The position numbers were made by a program, and so were the translations under genes. This document shows, one piece after another, positions 55,650 through 64,000 of a stretch of 64,000 nt of DNA. Source of the stretch: Antarcticirhabdus aurantiaca (GTDB lineage: Bacteria; Pseudomonadota; Alphaproteobacteria; Rhizobiales; Rhizobiaceae); the NCBI RefSeq assembly GCF_009765365.1, contig NZ_VTOM01000021.1, positions 53,364 to 117,363 of the forward strand. The letters are read 5' to 3'. How positions within the stretch are numbered: position 1 is the stretch's first letter; the number at the start of each line of letters is the position of its first letter. The notes beneath the pieces are model-generated. The model was not told where the DNA came from. It was given only the letters and a program-made list of their open reading frames with translations, and made no database searches.

Positions 55650-56408
55650 CTATCCCCGGCCGACGAAGGGCATCTTGGTCGCCATGATGGTCAGGTTGAG
55701 GATGTTCGCCTCGGGTGGCAGCGAGGCCATGTGGACCACGGCGCGCGCCACGTCGGCCGGGTCCATGGTCGGCTCGGGCGCGATCCGCCCGTCGGCCTGG
55801 AGGACGCCGCTCGACATCTTCGCCGTCATATCGCTCGCCGCGTTGCCGATGTCGATCTGGCCGCAGGCGATGTCGAAGGGGCGGCCGTCGAGCGCCGTCG
55901 CCTTGGTGAGGCCGGCGATCGCGTGCTTCGTCGCGGTGTAGGGGGCCGAGTTCGGCCGCGGGGTGGAGGCCGAGATCGAGCCGTTGTTGATGATCCGCCC
56001 GCCGCGCGGGTTCTGTTGCTTCATCAGCCGGAAGGCGCCCTGCGTGCACAGGAACGCGCCGGTGAGGTTGGCGGACAGGATCGTCTGCCACTGATCGAAG
56101 GTGACCTCCTCGATCGGCACCGGCGGCACGTTGGTGCCGGCATTGTTGACGAGGAGGTCGAGCCGCCCGAAGCGGCGCTCCACCTCGTCGAACAGCGCCT
56201 CCACCGCCCGGGGATCGCCGATGTCGGCGGGGATCGCCGCCACCCGCTCGCCGCCGAGCGCTTCTGCCACCTCCTCCAGGACGCCCGCGCGCCGGCCGGT
56301 GATCGCGACCGTCCAGCCGGCGCCGTGAAGCGCGGTCACGATGGCCCGGCCGACGCCGGTGCCGCCGCCCGTGACGAGCGCGATGCGGGAGGGGGAGGCG
56401 TCATTCAT
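55650..56408 (-). CDS. SDR family oxidoreductase
   Basis: A 252-residue classical short-chain dehydrogenase. TGGGTGVG (13-20) binds the cofactor, NNAG is at 88-91, and Ser144, Tyr157 and Lys161 (YTATK) form the catalytic triad. TGRR after the second strand hints at NADP. It follows ltnD with a four-base overlap (ATGA) and precedes the importer ATPase by 86 nt, so it likely oxidises the imported sugar, polyol or hydroxy acid. Confidence 0.9.
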   Translation of the reverse strand: MNDASPSRIALVTGGGTGVGRAIVTALHGAGWTVAITGRRAGVLEEVAEALGGERVAAIPADIGDPRAVEALFDEVERRFGRLDLLVNNAGTNVPPVPIEEVTFDQWQTILSANLTGAFLCTQGAFRLMKQQNPRGGRIINNGSISASTPRPNSAPYTATKHAIAGLTKATALDGRPFDIACGQIDIGNAASDMTAKMSSGVLQADGRIAPEPTMDPADVARAVVHMASLPPEANILNLTIMATKMPFVGRG

Positions 56409-57349
56409 GCGGAACTCTTGGCTGTCTTGGCTTCGGGAAGGCTCGCGCCCGACAGGGCAGCGTAGACGCGGGCGAGCGAGGCGTCGTCGGCGGACCCCAT
56501 GCCCGAGCCGCTGGCGGCGAGGAACATCTGCAGCGCGGCCGCCGAGAGCGGCACGGGAAAGCGGGCGGTGCGCGCCATGTCCTGGACGATGCCGAGGTCC
56601 TTCACGAAGATCTCGACCGCGCTCTTGGGCGCGTAATCGCCGTCGAGGACGTGCGGCACGCGGTTCTCGAACATCCAGGAACTGCCGGCCGAGGCGGTGA
56701 TCACCTCGTAGACCCTGTCGAGGTCGAGCCCCTGGCGCGCGGCGAAGGCGATCGCCTCGCAGGCCGCGGCGATGTGGACGCCGGCGAGAAGCTGGTTGAT
56801 CATCTTGAAGGCGGCGCCCTGGCCGGGGGCCTCGCCGAGCTCGTAGACCTTGGCCGCGATGGCGTCGAGCACCGGCCGCCCCCTCGCGAAGGCCGCGGAG
56901 CCGCCCGAGGCCATGACGGTGAGCGCCCCTTCCGCGGCGCGGACCGGGCCGCCGCTCATCGGTGCGTCGAGGTAGTGCCGGCCGGTGGCTTCAAGCTTCG
57001 CCGCGAGGCGCCGCGCGATGTCCGGATCCATGGTGGCGCAGGAGACGAAGACGGCGTCCGGCGCCATCGCCTCGGCCACGCCCTCCGGCCCGAAGAGCAG
57101 CGCCTCGGTTTGCGCCGCGTTGACGACGACGCAGAGGACGATGCAGGCCCCCGTCGCCGCCTCGCGGGCGCCCGCCGCCGTCCGTCCGCCCTCCGCGGCG
57201 AAGGCTTCGGCCGCAGCGGACATCGGATCGAAGCCGACGACATCCAGGCCGGCGCGCGCGATCGATCGCGCCATGCCGAGGCCCATGGACCCGAGGCCCA
57301 GGACGGCGACGCGCCCGACGGGCGGCGCTGATGACACCGCGCTTTCCAT
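56405..57349 (-). CDS. ltnD: L-threonate dehydrogenase-like beta-hydroxyacid dehydrogenase
   Basis: A 314-residue beta-hydroxyacid dehydrogenase: GLGSMG (18-23), GFDP (Asp after strand 2, NAD-preferring), DAPMSGGP (128-135), and catalytic Lys182 with Asn185 in [35 protein letters not shown] is characteristic of the LtnD branch as I recall. LtnD oxidises L-threonate to the 2-oxo acid, which OtnI, OtnK and OtnC then process. These genes are the next operon upstream (57581-60254). GGGGAGG precedes the ATG. The enzyme heads the sugar ABC operon. Confidence 0.8.
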   Translation of the reverse strand: MESAVSSAPPVGRVAVLGLGSMGLGMARSIARAGLDVVGFDPMSAAAEAFAAEGGRTAAGAREAATGACIVLCVVVNAAQTEALLFGPEGVAEAMAPDAVFVSCATMDPDIARRLAAKLEATGRHYLDAPMSGGPVRAAEGALTVMASGGSAAFARGRPVLDAIAAKVYELGEAPGQGAAFKMINQLLAGVHIAAACEAIAFAARQGLDLDRVYEVITASAGSSWMFENRVPHVLDGDYAPKSAVEIFVKDLGIVQDMARTARFPVPLSAAALQMFLAASGSGMGSADDASLARVYAALSGASLPEAKTAKSSA

Positions 57350-57467
57350 TCGACCTCCCCGCTGACCCGGCCACCGTCTCCCTCGGTGATGTCGCCGGCC
57401 GCCCTCGTCGCTCAAGGACCGGATGAATTTGTAGGTCGGTTTCCCTCAGTGTTTCAACCGGGCGGAC

Positions 57468-57492
57468 GTGATTTCAATAGTATTATTTTCAC
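57468..57492. promoter_or_regulatory. Candidate operator/promoter region of the ltnD-ABC operon
   Basis: An imperfect 25-bp palindrome of the form GTGA-N4-AATA-G-TATT-N4-TCAC in an AT-rich island within GC-rich DNA, 119 nt before the ltnD ATG. The symmetry and base composition suggest a regulator site in a promoter. No regulator gene is adjacent to this operon other than the FCD regulators of the flanking modules. Confidence 0.5.
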
Positions 57493-57580
57493 AGACAACA
57501 CCATTTTAGGCGCAAGCGTCAGCGTATCCTCCGCGGGACGCGGAAGATGAGGCGCAGACCTGACGCTTCGGCGACGATGT

Positions 57581-58345
57581 CTAATCTTTGAACATCGTCA
57601 TCCATCCCAGGCCTTCGTCGGTGGTGCTGCGCGGACGGTACTCCGCGCCGAAGAAGCCGTCATATCCGGCCGCGCCCAGGGCGGGCAGCAGCCGGTCGAA
57701 GGCGACCTCGCCCTCGTCCGGCTCGGCCCGCGAGGGGACGGCGGCGAACTGGACGTGGCCGACGATCGCGCGATGCGCCTCGAAACGTCGGAGAAGGTCG
57801 CCGCCCATGATCTGGAGGTGATAGCAGTCGAACATCGCCTTGACCGACGGCCGGTCGAGCTCGGCGACGATTCCCGCCGCCGCCTCGATCGTGCCGAGAA
57901 AGTAGTCCGGCGCGTCGCGCGCGTTCAGCGGCTCGATCAGGACGCCCATGCCGGCGGCCTCCGCCCGGTCGGCCGCGTAGTCGAGGTTGGCGAGAAAGGT
58001 CTCGCGCGCCCCGGACGCGCCCGCGGCAAAGCCCGCCATGACGTGGACGGCCCGCGCGCCGACCGCGCGCCCGTAGTCGAAGGCCTGGTCGATCGCGGTT
58101 CGGGCTTCCGCCTCGCGGCCGGGCAGGGCGGCGAGCCCGGTCTCGCCGGGCCGGCCGCGCACCGTGTTCAGCCCGAGCATCGGCAGGCCCGTTTCCGTCA
58201 AGGCCGCGCGCACGAGCCTCGCGTCGACCTCGTAGGGCCAGTGACACTCGACGGCCTCGAAGCCGGCGGCCTTGGCGCGGCGGATCGCGTCGGGCAGGGG
58301 AATCTCGGTCCACAGGAAGCCGAGATTGGCGGACAAGCGGATCAT
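57581..58345 (-). CDS. otnI: 2-oxo-tetronate isomerase (hydroxypyruvate isomerase-like)
   Basis: A 254-residue TIM-barrel protein of the Hyi/OtnI family. It opens MIRLSANLGFLWTEIPL; ECHWPYEV and LIEPLNARDAPDYFL carry a catalytic Glu, and FDCYHLQIMGGDL and HVQFAAVPSR hold metal ligands; the second catalytic Glu is in FGAEYRP. It converts 2-oxo-tetronate to 3-oxo-tetronate. ATG 58345 is chosen because it overlaps the otnC stop (ATGA). Last gene of the operon. Confidence 0.87.
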   Translation of the reverse strand: MIRLSANLGFLWTEIPLPDAIRRAKAAGFEAVECHWPYEVDARLVRAALTETGLPMLGLNTVRGRPGETGLAALPGREAEARTAIDQAFDYGRAVGARAVHVMAGFAAGASGARETFLANLDYAADRAEAAGMGVLIEPLNARDAPDYFLGTIEAAAGIVAELDRPSVKAMFDCYHLQIMGGDLLRRFEAHRAIVGHVQFAAVPSRAEPDEGEVAFDRLLPALGAAGYDGFFGAEYRPRSTTDEGLGWMTMFKD

Positions 58346-58992
58346 GCGGACCACTCCACGTCGAAGCGCGACACGATGCGGCCGACCTCCTCGCCGGACA
58401 GGAGGCGCGGATCGCTCCCGCGCGTCAGCAGCGCGAGTTTGGCGGTGGCCTCCAGCTCCTCGGCCGCGTTGACGGCGGCCTCCAGGTCGCGGCCCGCGAC
58501 GACCGGGCCGTGATGGGCGAGCATCACCGCCGAGCGCTTGCCGGCGAGGCCGCGGATCGCGCCGGCCATGGCCGGATCGCCGGGCACGAAGAAGGGCAGG
58601 AGCTTCACCCGGCCGAGCTGCATGATCGAATAGGCGGTCAGGTGCGGCAGGAGGTCGTCCGGGTCGAGGCCGGGCATCAGCGACCAGGCCACCGAGTGGC
58701 AGGAATGAAGGTGCACCACCGCGCCGGTCACGCCGCGCGTCTCGTAGAAGGCTTGGTGTAGCGGCATTTCCTTCGTCGGCTTATCGCCGGAGAGAAACGT
58801 GCCGTCCGGTGCGAAGCGGCTGAGCCGCGCGGGATCGAGCCGGCCGAAGGAGGACCCCGTCGGCGTGACGAGAAGCCCGCCGTCCTCGGTGCGCACGGAG
58901 ATGTTGCCGGTGCTCCCATGCGTCAGGCCGCGCTCGAAGAGCGAGCGGGCGTGAGCGCAGATCGCCTCGCGCAAGGCCGCCTCTGCGCTCAC
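58342..58992 (-). CDS. otnC: 3-oxo-tetronate 4-phosphate decarboxylase (class II aldolase family)
   Basis: A 216-residue class II aldolase/adducin-domain protein: THGSTGNISVR (phosphate and substrate loop), TPTGSSFGRLDP, zinc ligands in HLHSCHSV and AHHGPVVAG, and MPLHQAFYETR with the catalytic Glu region. OtnC converts 3-oxo-tetronate 4-phosphate to dihydroxyacetone phosphate and CO2. The GTG start overlaps the otnK stop; its own stop overlaps otnI. Confidence 0.9.
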   Translation of the reverse strand: MSAEAALREAICAHARSLFERGLTHGSTGNISVRTEDGGLLVTPTGSSFGRLDPARLSRFAPDGTFLSGDKPTKEMPLHQAFYETRGVTGAVVHLHSCHSVAWSLMPGLDPDDLLPHLTAYSIMQLGRVKLLPFFVPGDPAMAGAIRGLAGKRSAVMLAHHGPVVAGRDLEAAVNAAEELEATAKLALLTRGSDPRLLSGEEVGRIVSRFDVEWSA

Positions 58993-60254
58993 GGCGCCTC
59001 TCCCCCGAGGACGGCGAGGGCTTCGGCGAAGAAGTCCGGCCCGCCGAAATTGCCGCTCTTCAGCGCGAGGCGCAGCGGCCGGTCGGCGGCCCTCAAGGCG
59101 GGCACGCCGGGCGCGATCTCTGGGCCGATGGCGAGCGCCGACAGGCCGAGCCCTTCCACGACGGCGCCAGAGGTCTCGCCGCCCGCGACGACGAGGCGGG
59201 ATACGCCGCCCGCCTCCAGCCGCCGCGCCAGATCGGCGAAGAAGGTCTCGATCGCCGCCGCCGCGCGATCGCGCCCGTGGCGCGCCTGCGCCTCGGTGAC
59301 GACCGCCGGGTCGGCCGAGGAAGCGGCGAGGGGGACCGCGCCTTCGCCGATCCGCTGGAGCGCCCAGGTCGCGGCGGCCTCGCCCGTCATCTCGCCCGAC
59401 AGAAGCGCGTCCGGGGTCACGTCGAGCACCGGCGCCGATTCGCGGTAGCGCCGCACCTGCTCGCGCGTCGCGCCCGAACAGGAGCCGGACAGGATGGCCG
59501 CCGGCCCCGGCGCTCCCTCCCACGCAGCGCCGCCGCCCGAGAGCAGCCCGCCCGCGCGGAAATTCTCCGGCAGGCCGAGCGCGATGCCCGAGCCGCCGAC
59601 GAGGAACTGCATGCCGGCCGCCGCGCGCCCGATGCTCACGAGATCGGCGTCGCGGATCGCGTCGACGACGACGAGGCGGCGGCCGCCCGCAGCCTCCGCC
59701 TCGACGGCGCCGCGCAGCGCGTCCGGCCCCGCCGCCACCGTCGCGAAGGGCACGTGGCCGACGCCGGCGATCGTTTGCGGCGCCAGCCAGCGGCGGATGT
59801 CGGCGTCGCGCATCGGGGTCAGCGGATGGTTCTCCATGCCGCTCTCGTCGAGCAGCCGGTCGCCCACGAAGAGGTGGCCCTGGTAGAGCGTGCGGCCGGT
59901 CGCGGGAAAGGCCGGGCAGACGATGGCGTGAGGCGCGCCCAGCCGCGCCATCAGCGCGTCGGCGACGGGGCCGATATTGCCTTCCGGCGTCGAATCGAAG
60001 GTCGAGCAGATCTTGAACAGGATCTGCCGGCAGCCTTGCGCGAGGAGCCAGTCGAGCGCCCGCAGCGACTGCGCGACGGCCGCGTCCGCCGCGATCGTCC
60101 GGCTCTTCAGCGCGACGATGCCGGCCTCGACGCCGGGCTCGGCCGGCGCCTCCGGCACGCCGCAATACTGCACCGTCCGCATGCCGCCCTTGGCCAGCGT
60201 GTTGGCAAGGTCCGAGGAGCCGGTGAAGTCGTCGCCGATGCAGCCGAGAAGCAT
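58989..60254 (-). CDS. otnK: 3-oxo-tetronate kinase (four-carbon acid sugar kinase)
   Basis: A 421-residue DUF1537-type kinase. The N-terminal domain opens LLGCIGDDFTGSSDLANTLAKGG, which is diagnostic; KICSTFDSTPEGNIGPV is the substrate loop. The C-terminal nucleotide-binding domain has LSGSCSGATREQV and VVAGGETSGAVVEGL. OtnK phosphorylates 3-oxo-tetronate at C4. It lies between denD (5 nt) and otnC (overlap). Confidence 0.95.
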   Translation of the reverse strand: MLLGCIGDDFTGSSDLANTLAKGGMRTVQYCGVPEAPAEPGVEAGIVALKSRTIAADAAVAQSLRALDWLLAQGCRQILFKICSTFDSTPEGNIGPVADALMARLGAPHAIVCPAFPATGRTLYQGHLFVGDRLLDESGMENHPLTPMRDADIRRWLAPQTIAGVGHVPFATVAAGPDALRGAVEAEAAGGRRLVVVDAIRDADLVSIGRAAAGMQFLVGGSGIALGLPENFRAGGLLSGGGAAWEGAPGPAAILSGSCSGATREQVRRYRESAPVLDVTPDALLSGEMTGEAAATWALQRIGEGAVPLAASSADPAVVTEAQARHGRDRAAAAIETFFADLARRLEAGGVSRLVVAGGETSGAVVEGLGLSALAIGPEIAPGVPALRAADRPLRLALKSGNFGGPDFFAEALAVLGGEAP

Positions 60255-60259
60255 GGCCG

Positions 60260-61249
60260 TCAGACCCTCGCCGTTCCGCCGAGCTCGTCCTCGAGATGGG
60301 CGCGCACGATCTCGTCGAAGCTCGATTCCGCCCGGAAGCCGAGCTCCCGCGCCCGCGTCGCGGCGATGTCGGGCGCCCAGCCCGACACGATGCGCATGAT
60401 CGTCTCGTCCGGCTCGCGGCGGATGAGCTTCACCGCCTTCTCGCCGACGATGCGCCGCAGCGCCTCGATCTCCTCGCCGACCGTGGCCGAAAGGCCGGGC
60501 ATGGACAGGTTGCGGCGCGGCCCGACCGCGGCCGTGTCGATCTGCGCGGCATGGAGGAAGAACTCGATCGCCGCGCGCGGGCTCGCGAAGAAGTGGCGCA
60601 CCTCCTCCGGCACGGGAAGCACGGCTTCCTCGCCGTTCATCGGCTCGCGCAGGATGTTGGAGAAGAAGCCGGACGCCGCCTTGTTCGGCCGGCCCGGCCG
60701 CACGCAGATCGTCGGCAGGCGCAGGCCGATGCCGTCGAGGATGCCGCGGCGGGAATAGTCGGCCAGCAGCAGTTCGCCGATCGCCTTCTGCGTGCCGTAG
60801 CTCGTCAGCGGCGTCAGGGCGAAGTCGTCGGGGATGACGGCGGGGAAGGGCGCGCCGAAGACGGCGATCGACGAGGCGAAGACGAGGCGGGGCGTGTAGC
60901 CGTCCTCGTCATGCGCGGCGCGCACCGCGTCGTAGAGGTCGCGCGTGCCGTCGAGGTTGATCCGGTAGCCCTTCTCGAAGTCGGCCTCGGCCTCGCCGGA
61001 CACGATGGCGGCGAGGTGGAAGATCACGTCCGGCCGGTTCGCGATCAGCGGCTCGGCGGCTCCCGGGGCGGAGATGTCGAGCGCCCGCGTGTCGACCCGG
61101 TCGAGCGTGCCGAAGGGCCTCGGCGGCTCGACGACGTCGGCGAGAACGAGCTCGGACACGTCGCGGTCGCCGATCCGCCCGTCCGCCGCGATGCGGGTGG
61201 CGAGCCGCGCCCCGATCATGCCCGCGGCGCCGATGATCAGAACCTTCAT
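60260..61249 (-). CDS. denD: D-erythronate dehydrogenase
   Basis: A 329-residue extended SDR/epimerase-like enzyme. GAAGMIG (7-13) binds NAD; Ser126-Ser127, Tyr151 and Lys155 (YGTQK) are catalytic. RLPTICVRPGRPNKAASGFFSNILREP is the DenD landmark that separates it from sugar epimerases. It oxidises D-erythronate to 2-oxo-tetronate, the entry step to OtnI, OtnK and OtnC. The gene is 57 nt after the FCD regulator and starts the catabolic part of the operon. Confidence 0.9.
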   Translation of the reverse strand: MKVLIIGAAGMIGARLATRIAADGRIGDRDVSELVLADVVEPPRPFGTLDRVDTRALDISAPGAAEPLIANRPDVIFHLAAIVSGEAEADFEKGYRINLDGTRDLYDAVRAAHDEDGYTPRLVFASSIAVFGAPFPAVIPDDFALTPLTSYGTQKAIGELLLADYSRRGILDGIGLRLPTICVRPGRPNKAASGFFSNILREPMNGEEAVLPVPEEVRHFFASPRAAIEFFLHAAQIDTAAVGPRRNLSMPGLSATVGEEIEALRRIVGEKAVKLIRREPDETIMRIVSGWAPDIAATRARELGFRAESSFDEIVRAHLEDELGGTARV

Positions 61250-61306
61250 GAGCCCATTCCCTTCCCTGATGCGTAACGCGCCGCGCCCTCCCCAGGCGCG
61301 CCGCCC

Positions 61307-62074
61307 TTATGATGCCGAAGCGGCGGCCCGCGGCGGCGTCGCGCGCGCCAGGATCCGCCGGGTCGAGTCGAAGATGTGCCGGATGTGGACGTCGAAGGCT
61401 CGCTCGGTCGCCGCTCGGTCGCCGGCTTCCAGCGCCGCGAGGATCGTCGCGTGGTCCTCGATCGAGCGCGCGATCGCGCCGGGCTCGGAGACCGCGAGGC
61501 GGCGCGCCTCGATCATGTAGCCGTAGAGATCGGCCACGAAGTCGGCGAGGACGGCGTTGCCGCAGGCGTCGTAGACGGCGAGGTGGAACTCGCGGTCGCT
61601 GATGAGGAAGCGTACCGGGTCGGTCGGGGCGGCGCGCTGCGCGGCGAGGCAGTCGCGCAGGAAGCCGAGCGTCGCCTCGTCCATCCGCGCGGCGGCGTCT
61701 CCGACGACCGGCCGCTCGGCGATCAGCCGCGCGGCGTGAATGTCGTCGAGCCCGTAGGCGTCGAGGAGCCGTGGTTCGCGGGCGCGCGTGAACTCCGCGC
61801 CGACGGTCTCCGACAGGACCCGGGTGCGCGCGCCGTGGACGACGGCGACGAGGCCCTTGGCCGCCAGGATCTGGATGCCGCCGCGCACCGACTCGCGGCT
61901 GACCTGGAGCGCGGTCGCGAGGTCGCGCTCGCCCGGCAGGTCGTCCCCGACCTTGAGAAGCCCGCCGGCGATGAGGTTGGCGATCTTGCCCGCCACCACG
62001 TCGCGCAGGTTCCGCCGCACGATCCGTTCGCGCAGGTCGGAGGATCGGTCGAGAAGGAGGTTCGGCGAGGCCAT
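61307..62074 (-). CDS. FCD-type GntR regulator of the tetronate operon
   Basis: A 255-residue GntR regulator. The winged helix (LPGERDLATALQVSRESVRGGIQILAAKGLV, residues about 45-75) is followed by an FCD ligand domain with DREFHLAVYDACGN and EDHATILAALEAGD, whose histidines and Asp usually hold a metal. It probably represses denD-otnKCI and possibly ltnD until erythronate or threonate is present. It is the first gene of the operon. Confidence 0.9.
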   Translation of the reverse strand: MASPNLLLDRSSDLRERIVRRNLRDVVAGKIANLIAGGLLKVGDDLPGERDLATALQVSRESVRGGIQILAAKGLVAVVHGARTRVLSETVGAEFTRAREPRLLDAYGLDDIHAARLIAERPVVGDAAARMDEATLGFLRDCLAAQRAAPTDPVRFLISDREFHLAVYDACGNAVLADFVADLYGYMIEARRLAVSEPGAIARSIEDHATILAALEAGDRAATERAFDVHIRHIFDSTRRILARATPPRAAASAS

Positions 62075-62090
62075 GCGCGTTCCCTGGCCA

Positions 62091-62111
62091 CTGGTCGGTT
62101 CAGCAGACCAG
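62091..62111. promoter_or_regulatory. Candidate operator of the tetronate operon
   Basis: CTGGTC and GACCAG form a perfect six-base inverted repeat spaced by nine bases, 17 nt before the regulator's ATG. CTGGTC half-sites are usual for FadR-family regulators. It lies just downstream of the candidate promoter at 62117-62143. Confidence 0.55.
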
Positions 62112-62116
62112 AGGAG

Positions 62117-62143
62117 GGGATAGCACGAGGGCCGCCCTGTCAA
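62117..62143 (-). promoter_or_regulatory. Candidate promoter of the tetronate operon
   Basis: On the - strand TTGACA (62143-62138), a perfect -35, is followed after 15 nt by TATCCC (62122-62117). The spacing is short, so the -10 assignment is weak. Confidence 0.4.
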
Positions 62144-62287
62144 GCGCGGCCGGCGGCGTTCCCGCCATTTGCATCCTGCGCGCCCCGTCCTTAAACTCGA
62201 GCTTCGATCCCCCGCGAAGGAGTGGCCCCGTGAAGCACCGGATGAACAGCGCGAACCGCCTCGTTTCATTCGATCGCACGGTGCCCC

Positions 62288-63865
62288 ATGCCTGCCTTCC
62301 TGTCCCTGGATTCCGTTTCCGCCGCAACGCCTGACGGTCGCCCGCTCTTCGAGGGGCTGACCCTTACGCTCGGTGCCGAGCGCGTCGGTCTCGTCGGGCG
62401 CAACGGCTCCGGCAAGTCGACCCTCATCGCCATCGCCGCCGGTCTCGCCGAGCCGGCTTCGGGCTCGATCGCGCGCGCCGGCCGGCTCGGGCGCCTGGTG
62501 CAGGACCTGCCGGAGCACCTCCCGATCGACGACGCGCTCGGCATCGCGCAGGAGCGCCGCCGTCTCGCCCGCGTCCTGGCGGGAACGGGCAGCGTCGAGG
62601 ATTTCGACGCCGCCGACTGGAGCCTCGAGGGGCGGGTCGAGGCGGCCCTCGACGATGTCGGGCTCGCCGGGATCGGGCTCGATCGCCCGGTCGGCACGCT
62701 GTCGGGCGGCGAGCGCGCGCGCCTCGCCATCGCCCGCCTCGGCATCGAGGCGCCCGACCTCCTGCTTCTCGACGAGCCGACGAACAACCTCGACGCATCG
62801 GGCCGCGCGGCCGTGCGCCGGCTCGTCGCCGGCTGGCGCGGCGGCGTCCTCCTCGCGAGCCACGACCGCGACCTTCTGGAAGCGATGGACCGGATCGTCG
62901 AGCTGACGCCGGTCGGCATCCGCGTCGTCGGAGGCGGGTGGTCGGCCTTCGCCGCGGCCCGCGAGGCGGTGCGCGAGCGGGCGGCGGCCGAACGCGACCG
63001 GACGGATGCGGCTCTGCGGCAGGCCCGACAGGCGGCGCAGCATCAGCGCGAGGCCAAGGAGCGGCGCGACAAGCGCGGCCGCGTGGCCGCGGCACGAAGC
63101 TCCGACCCGAAGATGTTCCTCGACGGCCGCGCCGAACGCGCGGAGAACACCGACAGCCGCATCCGCCGGATCGGCGAGCGGCTCGTTTCGGACGCTGCGG
63201 CCGAAGCGGCGGCGGCGCAGGCGCGCGTCGAGGTGCTGACGCCGATCGCCATCGACCTGCCGCCGAGCGGCATGCCGTCCGGCGCCGCCGTCCTGTCGAT
63301 GGAAGATGCGGTCGCGGACCTCGGCGACCGCCGCCTCGGCCCCTTTTCGCTGCACGTGCGCGGACCCGAGCGGATCGCCCTGGTCGGGCCGAACGGGGCG
63401 GGCAAGACGACGCTGCTTCGCCTGGCCACCGGCGACCTCGCGCCGAACGAGGGCACGGTGCGCCGCGCCGAAGGGCGCATCGCCGTTCTCGACCAGCACG
63501 TCGCCGTGCTCGATCGCGAGGCGACGATCCTCGAGAACCTTCGGCGGCTCAATCCGGCGCTCGGCGAGGAGGCGGCCCATGCCGCCTGCGCCCGCTTCGC
63601 CTTCCGCAACCGCGACGCCCGCAAGCGCGTGGCGGAGTTGTCGGGCGGCGAGCGCCTTCGCGCCGGGCTCGCTGCCACGCTGGCTGGCGGCGAGCCGCCC
63701 TGGCTCCTGATCCTCGACGAGCCGACCAACCACCTCGACCTGGAATCGGTCGAGGTGCTGGAGCGCGCGCTCGCCGGCTTCGACGGCGCCCTTCTCGTCG
63801 TCAGCCACGATGCCGCCTTCCTGCGCGCGATCGGCATCGAGCGGGAGGTGCGGCTCGGGGGATGA
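62288..63865 (+). CDS. ABC-F family ATP-binding protein
   Basis: A 525-residue soluble protein with two ABC domains and no membrane part. Domain 1 has GRNGSGKST, LSGGERARLAIA and LLLLDEPTNNLD; domain 2 has GPNGAGKTT, LSGGERLRAG and LLILDEPTNHLDLE. A charged linker (residues about 225-300, rich in Arg, Glu, Ala and Lys) joins them. ABC-F proteins act on ribosomes to relieve stalling or protect from antibiotics. The size is at the low end, so it is a compact variant. Divergent from the tetronate regulator with a 213-nt spacer in which nothing else is seen beyond the sites listed. Confidence 0.92.
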   Translation: MPAFLSLDSVSAATPDGRPLFEGLTLTLGAERVGLVGRNGSGKSTLIAIAAGLAEPASGSIARAGRLGRLVQDLPEHLPIDDALGIAQERRRLARVLAGTGSVEDFDAADWSLEGRVEAALDDVGLAGIGLDRPVGTLSGGERARLAIARLGIEAPDLLLLDEPTNNLDASGRAAVRRLVAGWRGGVLLASHDRDLLEAMDRIVELTPVGIRVVGGGWSAFAAAREAVRERAAAERDRTDAALRQARQAAQHQREAKERRDKRGRVAAARSSDPKMFLDGRAERAENTDSRIRRIGERLVSDAAAEAAAAQARVEVLTPIAIDLPPSGMPSGAAVLSMEDAVADLGDRRLGPFSLHVRGPERIALVGPNGAGKTTLLRLATGDLAPNEGTVRRAEGRIAVLDQHVAVLDREATILENLRRLNPALGEEAAHAACARFAFRNRDARKRVAELSGGERLRAGLAATLAGGEPPWLLILDEPTNHLDLESVEVLERALAGFDGALLVVSHDAAFLRAIGIEREVRLGG

Positions 63866-63874
63866 GCCGGGGCG

Positions 63875-64000
63875 CTATTCGAACTGTGTCCAGGTATTTG
63901 CGTTGTTTGAGGATCGGATGGCGGTTTCGATGAAGCGCATGCCGTTAAGGCCGTCGGCGAGCGTCGGGAAGGTCACGGCCGGGTCGGGCGCGCGGTTCTC
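63875..64000 (-). CDS. C-terminus of a Gfo/Idh/MocA family oxidoreductase (cut by window edge)
   Basis: The last 41 codons of a gene running off the right edge: translated from the - strand the sequence contains PTLADGLNGMRFIETAIRSS and ends WTQFE before TAG. That C-terminal F/L-x-DG-x2-G-M-x-F-x-E pattern is typical of Gfo/Idh/MocA sugar dehydrogenases. Little more can be said. It converges on the ABC-F gene with 9 nt between stops. Confidence 0.7.
   Translation of the reverse strand, partial: ENRAPDPAVTFPTLADGLNGMRFIETAIRSSNNANTWTQFE

Overview
This is a very G+C-rich bacterial chromosome segment with densely packed genes, many joined by ATGA, GTGA or TTGA stop/start overlaps. The gene content points to an alphaproteobacterium, most likely Hyphomicrobiales (Rhizobiales). 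The signs are a fused malic enzyme-phosphotransacetylase, many ABC and TRAP importers with FCD-type GntR regulators, a dimethylamine monooxygenase set, and dispersed hairpin repeats. I cannot name the genus. I see no rRNA, tRNA, phage, insertion sequence or CRISPR array.

Layout. (1) 1-13.2 kb, + strand: a surface polysaccharide and secretion locus. It holds an edge-truncated protein, three GT4 glycosyltransferases, two SapC-family proteins, a methyltransferase, a polysaccharide pyruvyl transferase, and a type I secretion ATPase/permease with its HlyD adaptor. No secreted substrate or outer-membrane channel is in view. (2) 13.2-25.8 kb: housekeeping and mixed genes. These are efp and its lysyl-ligase epmA (divergent), an aldo/keto reductase, the malic enzyme, an orphan ugpB, a small secreted Pro-Thr-repeat protein, an App1-like lipid phosphatase, sdhB without sdhCDA, a Tat-exported GH3 glycosidase and a VanZ-like protein. 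(3) 25.9-31.5 kb: a jetA-jetB-jetC (Wadjet/MksFEB-type SMC condensin) operon with intact ATPase motifs but no adjacent jetD nuclease. This is the most interesting system in the window.

(4) 31.5-43.7 kb: a beta-hydroxyacid dehydrogenase-like protein and a catalase-related protein. Next come a five-gene operon of a cytosine-deaminase-like amidohydrolase with a BMP-type nucleoside/base ABC importer, and a divergent dmm-like N-demethylation operon. Small envelope genes (including a lipoprotein L,D-transpeptidase) and a single-domain Mop protein follow. (5) 43.7-62.1 kb, all - strand: a carbon-acid catabolic island with three modules. One is GntR-dctPQM-Zn dehydrogenase-enolase superfamily. The second is a sugar ABC importer with ltnD, an SDR and an Ldh-family dehydrogenase. 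The third is regulator-denD-otnK-otnC-otnI for four-carbon sugar acids. DenD or LtnD would oxidise D-erythronate or L-threonate, OtnI would isomerise the product, OtnK would phosphorylate it, and OtnC would decarboxylate it to DHAP. Candidate operators lie in front of each module. (6) 62.3 kb to the end: an ABC-F ATPase and the C-terminus of a Gfo/Idh/MocA oxidoreductase on the - strand, cut by the window edge.
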